Below are positions 8,323-15,762 of a stretch of 64,000 nucleotides of DNA, in pieces. Position 1 is the stretch's first letter, and the number at the start of each line of letters is the position of its first letter. The stretch is from Acidobacteriaceae bacterium KBS 83 (GTDB taxonomy: Bacteria; Acidobacteriota; Terriglobia; Terriglobales; Acidobacteriaceae): NCBI GenBank assembly GCA_000381585.1, contig KB906740.1:1-64000 (forward strand), read 5' to 3'. Position numbers and translations under genes: made by a program. A model generated the notes under the pieces. That model saw only the letters and a program-made list of their open reading frames with translations. It had not been told where the DNA came from and did not search any database.

Positions 8323-9519
8323 CTAACGTTGTTCAACCGAGACTAATTTACGAAGCTCTTGCGCCTTGTGCTTGTCGAGTGCATCTAGCGCGACACACTG
8401 ATCCAGCGCCGCAGAGTTGGTCCCTAGTTTGAATTGTGCGAGCCCAAGCAGGTAGTGCGTATCTGGAATGCCCGGACCAAACTGAAATACCTTCTCCAGG
8501 CTGGAGATCGCCATCTCAATCTGTCCCGTTTCCAAATAAGACCGCCCCAGGTTGTGCCAAGCTTCCGGAAAATCCGGGTTCAGCGTCACCGCTTCCTCAC
8601 CTGCTCGGATGGCGCCCGGAAAATCATCCAGCATTATCTTTGCAGCGGCGATCACGCTATAGGCGCAGGCGCTCGAATCCATTTGCGGCGAGATAGACCT
8701 TTCCAGCGCTTCAATCGCGTGTTTGTAGTCGCCAGCTTCGTAGTGAAACAGTCCGATTTCGTAGAGTGCGTCGACATCATTCGGCTTCAGTTCCAAAGCT
8801 CGCTCATAAACAGCAGCAGCCTCGCGACACTTTCCGGCCCGACCTAGTCCCCAGCCCAGCCGTACATGACCATCGAAATCAGTAGGTTTCAGCGCAATAA
8901 AACGTTCAGCATACGGAATGGATTGGTCGTACTTCTCCAATTTCTGGAGGACAAAGGCGAGGCAGGAGTAAGGGTAGGCGGCGTCAGGGTCAAGGCGAAT
9001 TGCCGCTCGGAGCGGGTCCTCAGCCTCCTCATACCGCCCGGTCTCCATAAATCCCCAGCCGATTCCTTCCTGAGCCTCGGCGTTTTTGGGATCAAGCTTG
9101 GCCGCTTCACGGTATGCGGCAATTGCCTCTTGTAATTTCCCCACACGACGAAGCGCAAATGCCATTCCCAACTGAGGCGTGATTTGCTTTCGCAGCTTGG
9201 GCTGCATGCGAAATGCCCGGTTGAATGATTCGAGCGCCTCTTGCGGTCTCTGTAGGAATAACAAAGCGCGGGCAAGCAACGCATGTGCATCTCCGTAGCC
9301 GGGACTGGCCTGCAATGCCCGGTCATAGAACTTCACTGCCTCGTCGTAGTGCTGCAGGTAGTTGTTGCAGGAACCCGCGCAGCAAAGAATGTACACATCT
9401 TCTGGGAAGCGGTTGAGGACGCTTTCACAGTAGGCAAGTGCCGACGAATAGTCCCTCCGCCGCATCTTGTGTCGCGCCCGCCGCCGAACCCACTTCCTCT
9501 TGACCCACCCAGTCGACAT
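8323..9519 (-). CDS. Tetratricopeptide (TPR) repeat protein
   Basis: A 398-residue protein made almost wholly of TPR units. Repeating blocks such as YDEAVKFYDRALQASPGYGDAH, LQEAIAAYREAAKLDPKNAE, YEEAEDPLRAAIRLDPDAAY and CREAAAVYERALELKPNDVD give at least eight 34-residue repeats. There is no signal peptide; the N-terminus is basic (KRKWVRRRARHKMRRRD). TPR proteins act as protein-binding scaffolds; the partner is unknown. It lies 37 bp from the methyltransferase on the same strand, so the two may be cotranscribed. No ribosome site is visible at 9519; a second ATG 18 codons in could be the true start. Confidence 0.82.
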   Translation of the reverse strand: MSTGWVKRKWVRRRARHKMRRRDYSSALAYCESVLNRFPEDVYILCCAGSCNNYLQHYDEAVKFYDRALQASPGYGDAHALLARALLFLQRPQEALESFNRAFRMQPKLRKQITPQLGMAFALRRVGKLQEAIAAYREAAKLDPKNAEAQEGIGWGFMETGRYEEAEDPLRAAIRLDPDAAYPYSCLAFVLQKLEKYDQSIPYAERFIALKPTDFDGHVRLGWGLGRAGKCREAAAVYERALELKPNDVDALYEIGLFHYEAGDYKHAIEALERSISPQMDSSACAYSVIAAAKIMLDDFPGAIRAGEEAVTLNPDFPEAWHNLGRSYLETGQIEMAISSLEKVFQFGPGIPDTHYLLGLAQFKLGTNSAALDQCVALDALDKHKAQELRKLVSVEQR

Positions 9520-10201
9520 TCAGTCTTTGGTCCGCACCGGGATCATAAGGGCTATCTGGCGAGGGAGGAACCGATACCGTTCCGAGTCGTTCTCGACGGA
9601 CCATTTTGGAACGCGTGGGTTCCGCCGGACCCGGCGCAGCAACTTGAGGACTGAAGCCATTCAGGCACGTTCCCAAAAAAGAACTCGGCACGCGGCCAGA
9701 GTACAAAAACTTGCCAAGGTAATTGCCCCAAAGGACTATCCTTAGAAATAGGGGTGAATCATGCGGACAGGGCCCCCGCAGTATGCAAACGTCCGCTGGA
9801 TAGCCCCTAAGTCCTTCCATTGGACAACTTTACGAATAATCCTTTTAGAATGACAAAGTTATCTGCGGGACCCTGTTGGGCACCGCAAAAGGTGCAAACG
9901 ACCTTACTAAGCGCAATGGAATGAATAGTTTAGCGATAAGTCTCGTAGAATGAATACTTTAGTCTGGGGGAGACGGTCTAAGGCAAACAAAATAAGGCGC
10001 TTATAAACCAACCTCCCGCGCCGGGAGGGAGGGGTGCCTGGTCACGTTACCCACCCGCAACATTTGCCCGAAATCACTGTTCCTATCTCTGTCTGCAAGG
10101 CAAGGTAGTCGCAGACGAGAAGCCAGACGGATCGCGCACTCCCGTGCAGGAATCACAACAGCGGGAGGTATCAGCGACGGCCCCTCGGCAAGGTGAACGG
10201 T
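9520..10201. other. Gene-free stretch with inverted and direct repeats
   Basis: About 680 bp without a convincing gene; frames here are short and low quality. It holds an inverted repeat (ACAGGGCCCCCGCAG at 9767-9781 with CTGCGGGACCCTGT at 9863-9876) and two near-identical 15-mers, GAATGAATA[G/C]TTTAG, at 9919-9933 and 9948-9962. Composition between 9830 and 10000 is more AT-rich than the flanks. It may hold the promoter region of the YXWGXW gene, a small RNA or a decayed mobile element. Confidence 0.4.
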
Positions 10202-11422
10202 ATGCGTATCGCAACAGCAATCCGCTCTTTGGTTTTGGCCGCCGCGGTCAGCAGTATTCCGGCGGCATCCTACGCCGGTGTCTTTGTCTCCATCGGCATC
10301 GGCGCGCCCCCCGTGTTGCCTCTCTATGCGCAGCCCATATGTCCCGCCGCCGGCTATATCTGGACCCCCGGTTACTGGGCCTATGACGATGAAGCCGGCT
10401 ACTACTGGGTGCCCGGCGCGTGGGTGCTCGCGCCCTACACCGGTGCCCTCTGGACTCCCGGCTACTGGGGTTGGGGCAATGGCGGCTACTACTGGCACCC
10501 GGGCTACTGGGGCCGCCATGTCGGCTTCTACGGCGGCGTGAACTACGGCTTCGGCTACTTTGGTCGCGGCTATGAGGGCGGGTACTGGGATCACGACCGC
10601 TTCGCCTACAACCGGTCTGTGACCAACGTCAACATCGTCAACGTGCACAACGTCTACAACAAGACCGTGATCAACAACTACAACACCACGCGAGTCAGCT
10701 TCAACGGCGGCCATGGCGGCGTCCAGATGCGTCCCACTCAGCAGGAGCAGAACTGGGGCCGTGAGCAGCACACAGCACCGCTGCCCGCGCAGCATCAGAA
10801 CGAGATGCGCGCCAGCCAGAATCGTCTGCAGTTCGCAAACGTGAACCACGGCCGTCCGCAGAACCTGGCTCGCACCGAGCCGGCCTCCTACAACCGCAAC
10901 ATGCTGACGACAAACCGGCCGTCGAACACTATGGCTCCGACTACTCACCCGGTGAACAACGTGGCCCCCGGCAACATCCACAGCCCCGCCGTCAACAATG
11001 CGCGGCCGATGCCGACCAACCAGAACGTCAACCGTGCGCCGGTCAATAACAGCAACGTCGCGCATCCGCAGACGAACCCGCAAATGAACCAGCACACACA
11101 GCCGCAGACCAATCGTCCGCAGCCGACTATGCAGGCCAACCAGCACATGCAGCCCCAGCCGACGAGGACGGAACCGCAGCAGCAGATGCGACCGGAGCCG
11201 CAACAGATGAGGCAGCCGCAGCAGCAGATGCGTACAGAACCTCAGCAGGTGAGGTCCCAGCAGCCGCAGATGCACTCGGAGCCTCCGCAGATGAGGCAGG
11301 CACCACAGCAAATGCATGCACAGCCTCAGCAGATGCGGTCGGCTCCCCAGCAGCCCCACCCGCAGGATTCCCACGGTGGCGGTGGCGGGCATGATGGTGG
11401 TCACGGACGCGGCGGCCGCTAA
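10202..11422 (+). CDS. Secreted YXWGXW-repeat protein
   Basis: A 406-residue protein with a signal peptide (about 1-26, ending AASYAG). A Tyr/Trp/Gly-rich domain (about 50-125) repeats W-x-P-G-Y/A-W units (YIWTPGYWAY, LWTPGYWGWG, YYWHPGYWGR), the hallmark of YXWGXW proteins. An Asn/Val-rich block (NVNIVNVHNVYNKTVINNYN) follows. The C-terminal half is disordered and rich in Gln, Pro and Met (PQQMR-type units), ending in a His/Gly tail. Function is unknown; such proteins are exported envelope proteins. The ATG at 10202 is preferred because AAGGTG lies 7 nt upstream; a GTG at 10193 is an alternative. A strong terminator follows. Confidence 0.8.
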   Translation: MRIATAIRSLVLAAAVSSIPAASYAGVFVSIGIGAPPVLPLYAQPICPAAGYIWTPGYWAYDDEAGYYWVPGAWVLAPYTGALWTPGYWGWGNGGYYWHPGYWGRHVGFYGGVNYGFGYFGRGYEGGYWDHDRFAYNRSVTNVNIVNVHNVYNKTVINNYNTTRVSFNGGHGGVQMRPTQQEQNWGREQHTAPLPAQHQNEMRASQNRLQFANVNHGRPQNLARTEPASYNRNMLTTNRPSNTMAPTTHPVNNVAPGNIHSPAVNNARPMPTNQNVNRAPVNNSNVAHPQTNPQMNQHTQPQTNRPQPTMQANQHMQPQPTRTEPQQQMRPEPQQMRQPQQQMRTEPQQVRSQQPQMHSEPPQMRQAPQQMHAQPQQMRSAPQQPHPQDSHGGGGGHDGGHGRGGR

Positions 11423-11444
11423 GGAATAACCTCACTCAACCAAA

Positions 11445-11480
11445 AGGGCGGACCATACTTGGTCCGCCCTCTCTCTTTTA
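11445..11480. terminator. Rho-independent terminator, probably bidirectional
   Basis: A perfect 10-bp stem, AGGGCGGACC / GGTCCGCCCT, with a 6-nt loop, followed by CTCTCTTTT on the + strand and by TTTT on the other strand. It separates the YXWGXW gene from the convergent kinase-like gene. Confidence 0.85.
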
Positions 11481-11495
11481 AGAAGAAATGGATTT

Positions 11496-12146
11496 TTACG
11501 GACGCGCCGCCGGAATCTCGTTGACGCTGTGTGCCAGTCCCGCCGCTTCCATCGTCGCGCCGATCATCGCCGGAAATCCCATGCACGAGTTCAGCATGAG
11601 CTGGTACAGCCGGTGATCGCTCCAGTCCTGTTTATAGAAGCGTCGGATGTAGCTGGCGCGGCGGTTGTCGGTCGCCTCCAGTTCCTGCTGGGCATCTGCC
11701 GCGCGATCTGGAAACTGTTCACGGAACCAGGCCAGCTTTCGCGCGGTCGAGGCATATACGAAGACATGAAAGGTTCCCGGCACATTGATCAGCGCCGATG
11801 CTGCGCCGCGCCCCACTACGACGCAGCGTCCTTCCGCCACCCGCTCCTTCAGATACTCGCGAATCAGGCCGGTAAACCGTTCGCTGTCGAACACCTCGGA
11901 CGAGGACATGATCGCCGGCATTCGTTCCACACTCGCGTGCCAGAAGGTCTTGCCCAGCCGGTAATACCACGGGTCCAGCCGCTCGTCGCAGTTGGCCACC
12001 GTGCTCTTGTCTAGTCCGATCTTGCCGGCGATCTCATCCACGATGCACTTGTCGATCAGGCGCCAGCCCAGATAATCGGCCAGCATGTGGGCGAACTCGC
12101 CACCGCGACTGCCGTACTCGCGCTCGACTGTGATGATGCGTACCAT
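11496..12146 (-). CDS. Cytidylate kinase-like family protein
   Basis: A 216-residue P-loop-like protein. The N-terminus VRIITVEREYGSRGGEFA matches the cytidylate-kinase-2 family, in which the classical GxGKS loop becomes a YGSRGG-type loop. It also has RLIDKCIVDEIA, CVVVGRGAAS and a C-terminal RRASYIRRFYKQDW lid-like segment. It may phosphorylate a nucleoside monophosphate, but the family is poorly characterised. The start at 12146 is backed by AAGGCAG upstream; the longer frame to 12203 adds a non-conserved extension. It is on the same strand as mutS2, 114 bp downstream of it. Confidence 0.72.
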   Translation of the reverse strand: MVRIITVEREYGSRGGEFAHMLADYLGWRLIDKCIVDEIAGKIGLDKSTVANCDERLDPWYYRLGKTFWHASVERMPAIMSSSEVFDSERFTGLIREYLKERVAEGRCVVVGRGAASALINVPGTFHVFVYASTARKLAWFREQFPDRAADAQQELEATDNRRASYIRRFYKQDWSDHRLYQLMLNSCMGFPAMIGATMEAAGLAHSVNEIPAARP

Positions 12147-12260
12147 ATCGCACTGCCTTATAACGTCGGCGTCGCGCCGACAGGTTCGCAGGGAGCTTAC
12201 CACCCGCTCCTCGCGTTGACTACTGAGACTCGTCCTGGCGACGTTTGGTTACTCCCGCAG

Positions 12261-14738
12261 TTATTGTCTTAGGTCGACGATGGTCGCGCCCGCGCCGCCC
12301 TCCGCCTGTGCCGCCTCCGTCACCGTCGCGACGTGCGGGTGGCCGGCCAGCATCGTCCGCAGAGCCCGCCGCAGCACTCCCATGCCGGTCCCGTGGATGA
12401 TCCGCACCCGCGGCAACCCCGCCAGGAAGGCCCGGTCCAGGAAGCTCTCCACCTCGGAAGTCGCCTCCGCCACTGTCTGGCCGATGACGTTGATTTCCGC
12501 CCGCATATCGTCGATGGAGGATGCCATCGTCACCGACACTCCCCGGCGCCGGGCCGCCTCTACTGGGTTCAACTCCACCGCCGCTGCCCGGCGCGAGAGA
12601 ACCTCGGCGATGTCCCCCCGGGGCACCCTCATCTTCATCGGCCCCATTGCCACTTCAAAATTTCCATCGTCGATCTGCCGTTCCACCACGGCCACTCGAC
12701 CGAGCGACTTCAGCCGCACCGTATCTCCCGCTGCAACGTGCCGTATTACATGTGGCTGAGCCTGTGGATCACCTTTGTCCGCGCCTGTATGCTGCGCAAC
12801 GGCAGTCGCGTTGAACTGTTCTGCGAACTCGCGTCGCAGCCGCGCAATGCGACGCTCGGCTTCCTTGGAGAGCTTCTGCTGCTGCATGCGATCGTCAATC
12901 GCCTTCACCGCTTCGCGCATGCGGAACTCGAAATCCTTCAGCAGTGCCGCCAGTTGCTGCTCCAGTTCGCGTACCTTGGTCTTCCACTCCTTCAGGCCTT
13001 CCGTCTCAAGGCGCTGCCGCTCCCGTTCTACCTCGCTCTCGCGCTGCCGCAGCGCAACACGCTCACGATCTACCGCCGCAAGATCGGCATGGAGGCGATC
13101 GAGGAAGCGCGCAATGTCCTCTGTCTGGTGCGAGAGTTGCCGTCGCGCTGCAGCGACGATCGTCGGATCGAGTCCAATGCGCTGCGCAATGTTGATACCC
13201 GCCGAAGCGCCTGGTACACCCAGCCGCAGCGCATAGGTCGGAGCCAGCGTTTCCTCGTCGAAGCCCACCGCCGCGTTCAGCACGCCGGCATGCTGCGCCG
13301 CATAGACCTTGAGCGACGTATGGTGCGTGGAGATGATCGACCACGTCCTGGCCTCAAGGAAGTGGCCGGCAATCGCAACCGCCAGCGCCGCCCCTTCCTC
13401 CGGATCGGTAGCCGACCCCAACTCGTCCAGCAGCACCAGGGAGTGCTCGTCCGCCTCGGCCGCGATACGGTTGAGGTTGACGATATGCGCGGAGAACGTT
13501 GAAAGGTTTTGCTCGATCGACTGCGCATCGCCGATATCGGCCAGGAAGCAACGGAAGACCCGCAACACCAGCCGCTCTGCCGGAACCGGCACGCCCGCCT
13601 GAGCCATCATCGCCAACAGCCCCGCCGTCTTCAGAGCCACTGTCTTGCCGCCTGTGTTCGGGCCGCTGATGATGAGCTGCCGCGCATCGGAATCAAGCCC
13701 GAGCGTCAGTGGCACGATGCTGCCGCCGTTGCGCCGTAGTCGTCGCTCCAGCAGCGGATGGCGTCCCTTTTCGACCAGCAACTCCGGAGCCTGCTCACTG
13801 GCGAATGTCGGCGCTGCGCAGTCATACTCGTCAGCAAACCGCGCACGTGCCTGCAATGCGTCGACTTGTGCCAGGATGCCAGCGCCCGTTGCGAGAGCAG
13901 GCGACTCGCGAGCGATCTCGCTCGTCATCTGCACGAAAATGCGGTGAGTCTCCGCCTGCTCCTCGTCGAGCAGCCGGATCAACTCGTTGTTCTGCTCGAT
14001 CGTCTCGAGCGGTTCCACGTAGACTGACTGGCCGCTGCTGCTGGCCCCGTGAACTACACCCGGGATGCGCCGCTTCCACTCCGCTTTCACCGGAATGACG
14101 AAGCGCTCACCACGGATCGTGATCAGGTCTTCCTGCGTCGAGCCTTCGCCGGAGAAACGGCGCAGCGCCTGGCGTAGGCTGCTCTCGATTGCGCGTTGCT
14201 GCCGCTCGATCTCGCGGCGGATACGGCGGAGGTCAGGAGAGGCATCATCGCTCAGCGTACCGTCCGGCTGGACGCGAGACCGCAGCGAACGCAATAGTGG
14301 TGCGAGCTGATTGCCGCGGAGTGGTTCCATCATGCCGCGCAGCAGCGCGATACGAGCGGCCAGGTTCTCCGGCGGCTCCTGCATCGCGTGGTACCAGACG
14401 ATAATGTTGTCACCCAAGTCAAGAAGCGGGAGCAGCTCCTCCACATCGAGCGCCGTGCCCGGAATGCGTGCCTTGGCCACGAGCGTGCCCGGATCGAACA
14501 GCGCCGCAAGCGCCGGCCGTATACCGGCTGCGACGCAGAGGCGCATCTCCCCGACCAACGCATGCTGTTCAGCCGCCCATGTATGGGACGTCGAGGGCAC
14601 GAGCGCCATCAGCCACTCTCGTGTCACAGCAGCGGTAGCATATTGTGCCAGCAGTGTGAGCAGTGCCTCCCACTCCAGCGCGGCAGGACTGAAGTCGGTG
14701 ACAGGCTCCGGGATGGCTGGCAGCAGGGCCACACTCAC
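12261..14738 (-). CDS. mutS2: Endonuclease MutS2
   Basis: An 825-residue MutS2. It has the MutS-type core and clamp (1-340), a Walker A GPNTGGKT at 359-366, the ATPase signature region LVLLDELGSATDPEEGAALA, a long coiled coil (about 520-640) and a C-terminal Smr nuclease domain (about 740-825) with HGTGMGVLRRALR. MutS2 lacks the mismatch-recognition domain; it suppresses homologous recombination and, in some bacteria, acts on collided ribosomes. The start is a GTG at 14738 with AAGG upstream. It diverges from hemB across 33 bp, so the two promoters overlap or face each other closely. Confidence 0.95.
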   Translation of the reverse strand: MSVALLPAIPEPVTDFSPAALEWEALLTLLAQYATAAVTREWLMALVPSTSHTWAAEQHALVGEMRLCVAAGIRPALAALFDPGTLVAKARIPGTALDVEELLPLLDLGDNIIVWYHAMQEPPENLAARIALLRGMMEPLRGNQLAPLLRSLRSRVQPDGTLSDDASPDLRRIRREIERQQRAIESSLRQALRRFSGEGSTQEDLITIRGERFVIPVKAEWKRRIPGVVHGASSSGQSVYVEPLETIEQNNELIRLLDEEQAETHRIFVQMTSEIARESPALATGAGILAQVDALQARARFADEYDCAAPTFASEQAPELLVEKGRHPLLERRLRRNGGSIVPLTLGLDSDARQLIISGPNTGGKTVALKTAGLLAMMAQAGVPVPAERLVLRVFRCFLADIGDAQSIEQNLSTFSAHIVNLNRIAAEADEHSLVLLDELGSATDPEEGAALAVAIAGHFLEARTWSIISTHHTSLKVYAAQHAGVLNAAVGFDEETLAPTYALRLGVPGASAGINIAQRIGLDPTIVAAARRQLSHQTEDIARFLDRLHADLAAVDRERVALRQRESEVERERQRLETEGLKEWKTKVRELEQQLAALLKDFEFRMREAVKAIDDRMQQQKLSKEAERRIARLRREFAEQFNATAVAQHTGADKGDPQAQPHVIRHVAAGDTVRLKSLGRVAVVERQIDDGNFEVAMGPMKMRVPRGDIAEVLSRRAAAVELNPVEAARRRGVSVTMASSIDDMRAEINVIGQTVAEATSEVESFLDRAFLAGLPRVRIIHGTGMGVLRRALRTMLAGHPHVATVTEAAQAEGGAGATIVDLRQ

Positions 14739-14771
14739 ACTCTACCTTGGTGCGGTAGATAGAATTGGCCT

Positions 14772-15758
14772 ATGGAGTTCCCGCAGACCCGCCTTCGCCG
14801 CCTGCGCACCACCGCACCGATGCGCTCTCTTGTGCGCGAAACGCACCTTCATCCCAGTGCGCTGGTGTATCCACTATTCCTGTGTCCGGGCGAAGGTGTG
14901 CGCCGCGAGGTGAACTCGATGCCCGGTGTCTACAACCTTTCCATCGACGAGGCGGTAAAAGAAGCAGAGCAGGCTGCGTCACTGGGGCTCGGTGGATTGC
15001 TGCTCTTCGGTTTGCCTGAAACAAAGGACGAGCAAGGCAGCAGCGCTTACGATGCAAACGGCATCATGCAGCAGGGGTTGCGCGCTTTGAAGCAGACGGC
15101 AGCCGCGAAGAAGCTGGTGCTGATCGCGGATGTCTGCCTGTGCGAATACACCTCGCACGGTCACTGCGGAGTGGTGCAGCGGGAGGGCGACGAGTTCCAC
15201 GTCGACAATGATGCAACGCTCGATCTGCTGGCGAAGACAGGGGCTTCGCTCGCCGAAGCGGGCGCGGACGTGGTTGCGCCATCCGACATGATGGACGGGC
15301 GGGTCGCAGCAATCCGCGACGAGCTGGACGAGGATGGCTTCGAGCAGGTGCCTGTCCTCTCCTACGCATCCAAATTCGCGTCTGCGTTTTATGGACCTTT
15401 CCGCGAAGCTGCAGATTCCGCTCCGCAATTTGGCGATCGGCGCACATATCAGATGGACGGCGCGAATCTGCGCGAGGCCATGCGCGAGATCGAGCAGGAC
15501 CTGGGTGAGGGCGCGGACATGATCCTGATGAAGCCGGCGTTGCCCTATCTGGATGTGATTCACGCAGCGCGCGGTCGCTTCGATGTCCCAATGGGTGCGT
15601 ACCAGGTCTCAGGCGAGTACTCCATGATGCAGGCCGCGTTCGAGCGCGGCTGGCTGGAGCGCGATCGCGCGATACTCGAATCGCTGATCTCCATCCGTCG
15701 TGCGGGCGCAGACTTCATCGTGACCTACTTCGCAAAGGAAGCGGCAAAGCTGCTGTAG
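14772..15758 (+). CDS. hemB: Delta-aminolevulinic acid dehydratase (porphobilinogen synthase)
   Basis: A 328-residue HemB. It condenses two 5-aminolevulinates to porphobilinogen in haem and tetrapyrrole synthesis. The Schiff-base lysines are visible as K201 ([15 protein letters not shown]) and K254 ([11 protein letters not shown]). The three zinc-binding cysteines are C122, C124 and C132 ([13 protein letters not shown]), so this is the zinc-dependent type. Length matches the family. It is divergent from mutS2 and ends 4 bp before the convergent end of the ligase/acyltransferase fusion gene. Confidence 0.96.
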   Translation: MEFPQTRLRRLRTTAPMRSLVRETHLHPSALVYPLFLCPGEGVRREVNSMPGVYNLSIDEAVKEAEQAASLGLGGLLLFGLPETKDEQGSSAYDANGIMQQGLRALKQTAAAKKLVLIADVCLCEYTSHGHCGVVQREGDEFHVDNDATLDLLAKTGASLAEAGADVVAPSDMMDGRVAAIRDELDEDGFEQVPVLSYASKFASAFYGPFREAADSAPQFGDRRTYQMDGANLREAMREIEQDLGEGADMILMKPALPYLDVIHAARGRFDVPMGAYQVSGEYSMMQAAFERGWLERDRAILESLISIRRAGADFIVTYFAKEAAKLL

Positions 15759-15762
15759 ATGC

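Noticed and set aside
9425-9820. 131-codon minus-strand frame upstream of the TPR gene
   Set aside because: Overlaps the TPR gene, covers the inverted-repeat region and has no domain or ribosome site. I treat it as non-coding.
10001-11404. 467-codon minus-strand frame opposite the YXWGXW gene
   Set aside because: Leu/Arg/His/Val-rich repeats mirror the Gln/Met/Pro and Trp/Gly repeats of the real gene; no signal, ribosome site or family.
12333-13502. 389-codon open frame on the + strand inside mutS2
   Set aside because: It is antisense to the conserved MutS2 core, including the Walker A region, has an Arg/His-rich composition and matches no family. It is a shadow of the GC-rich codon bias.
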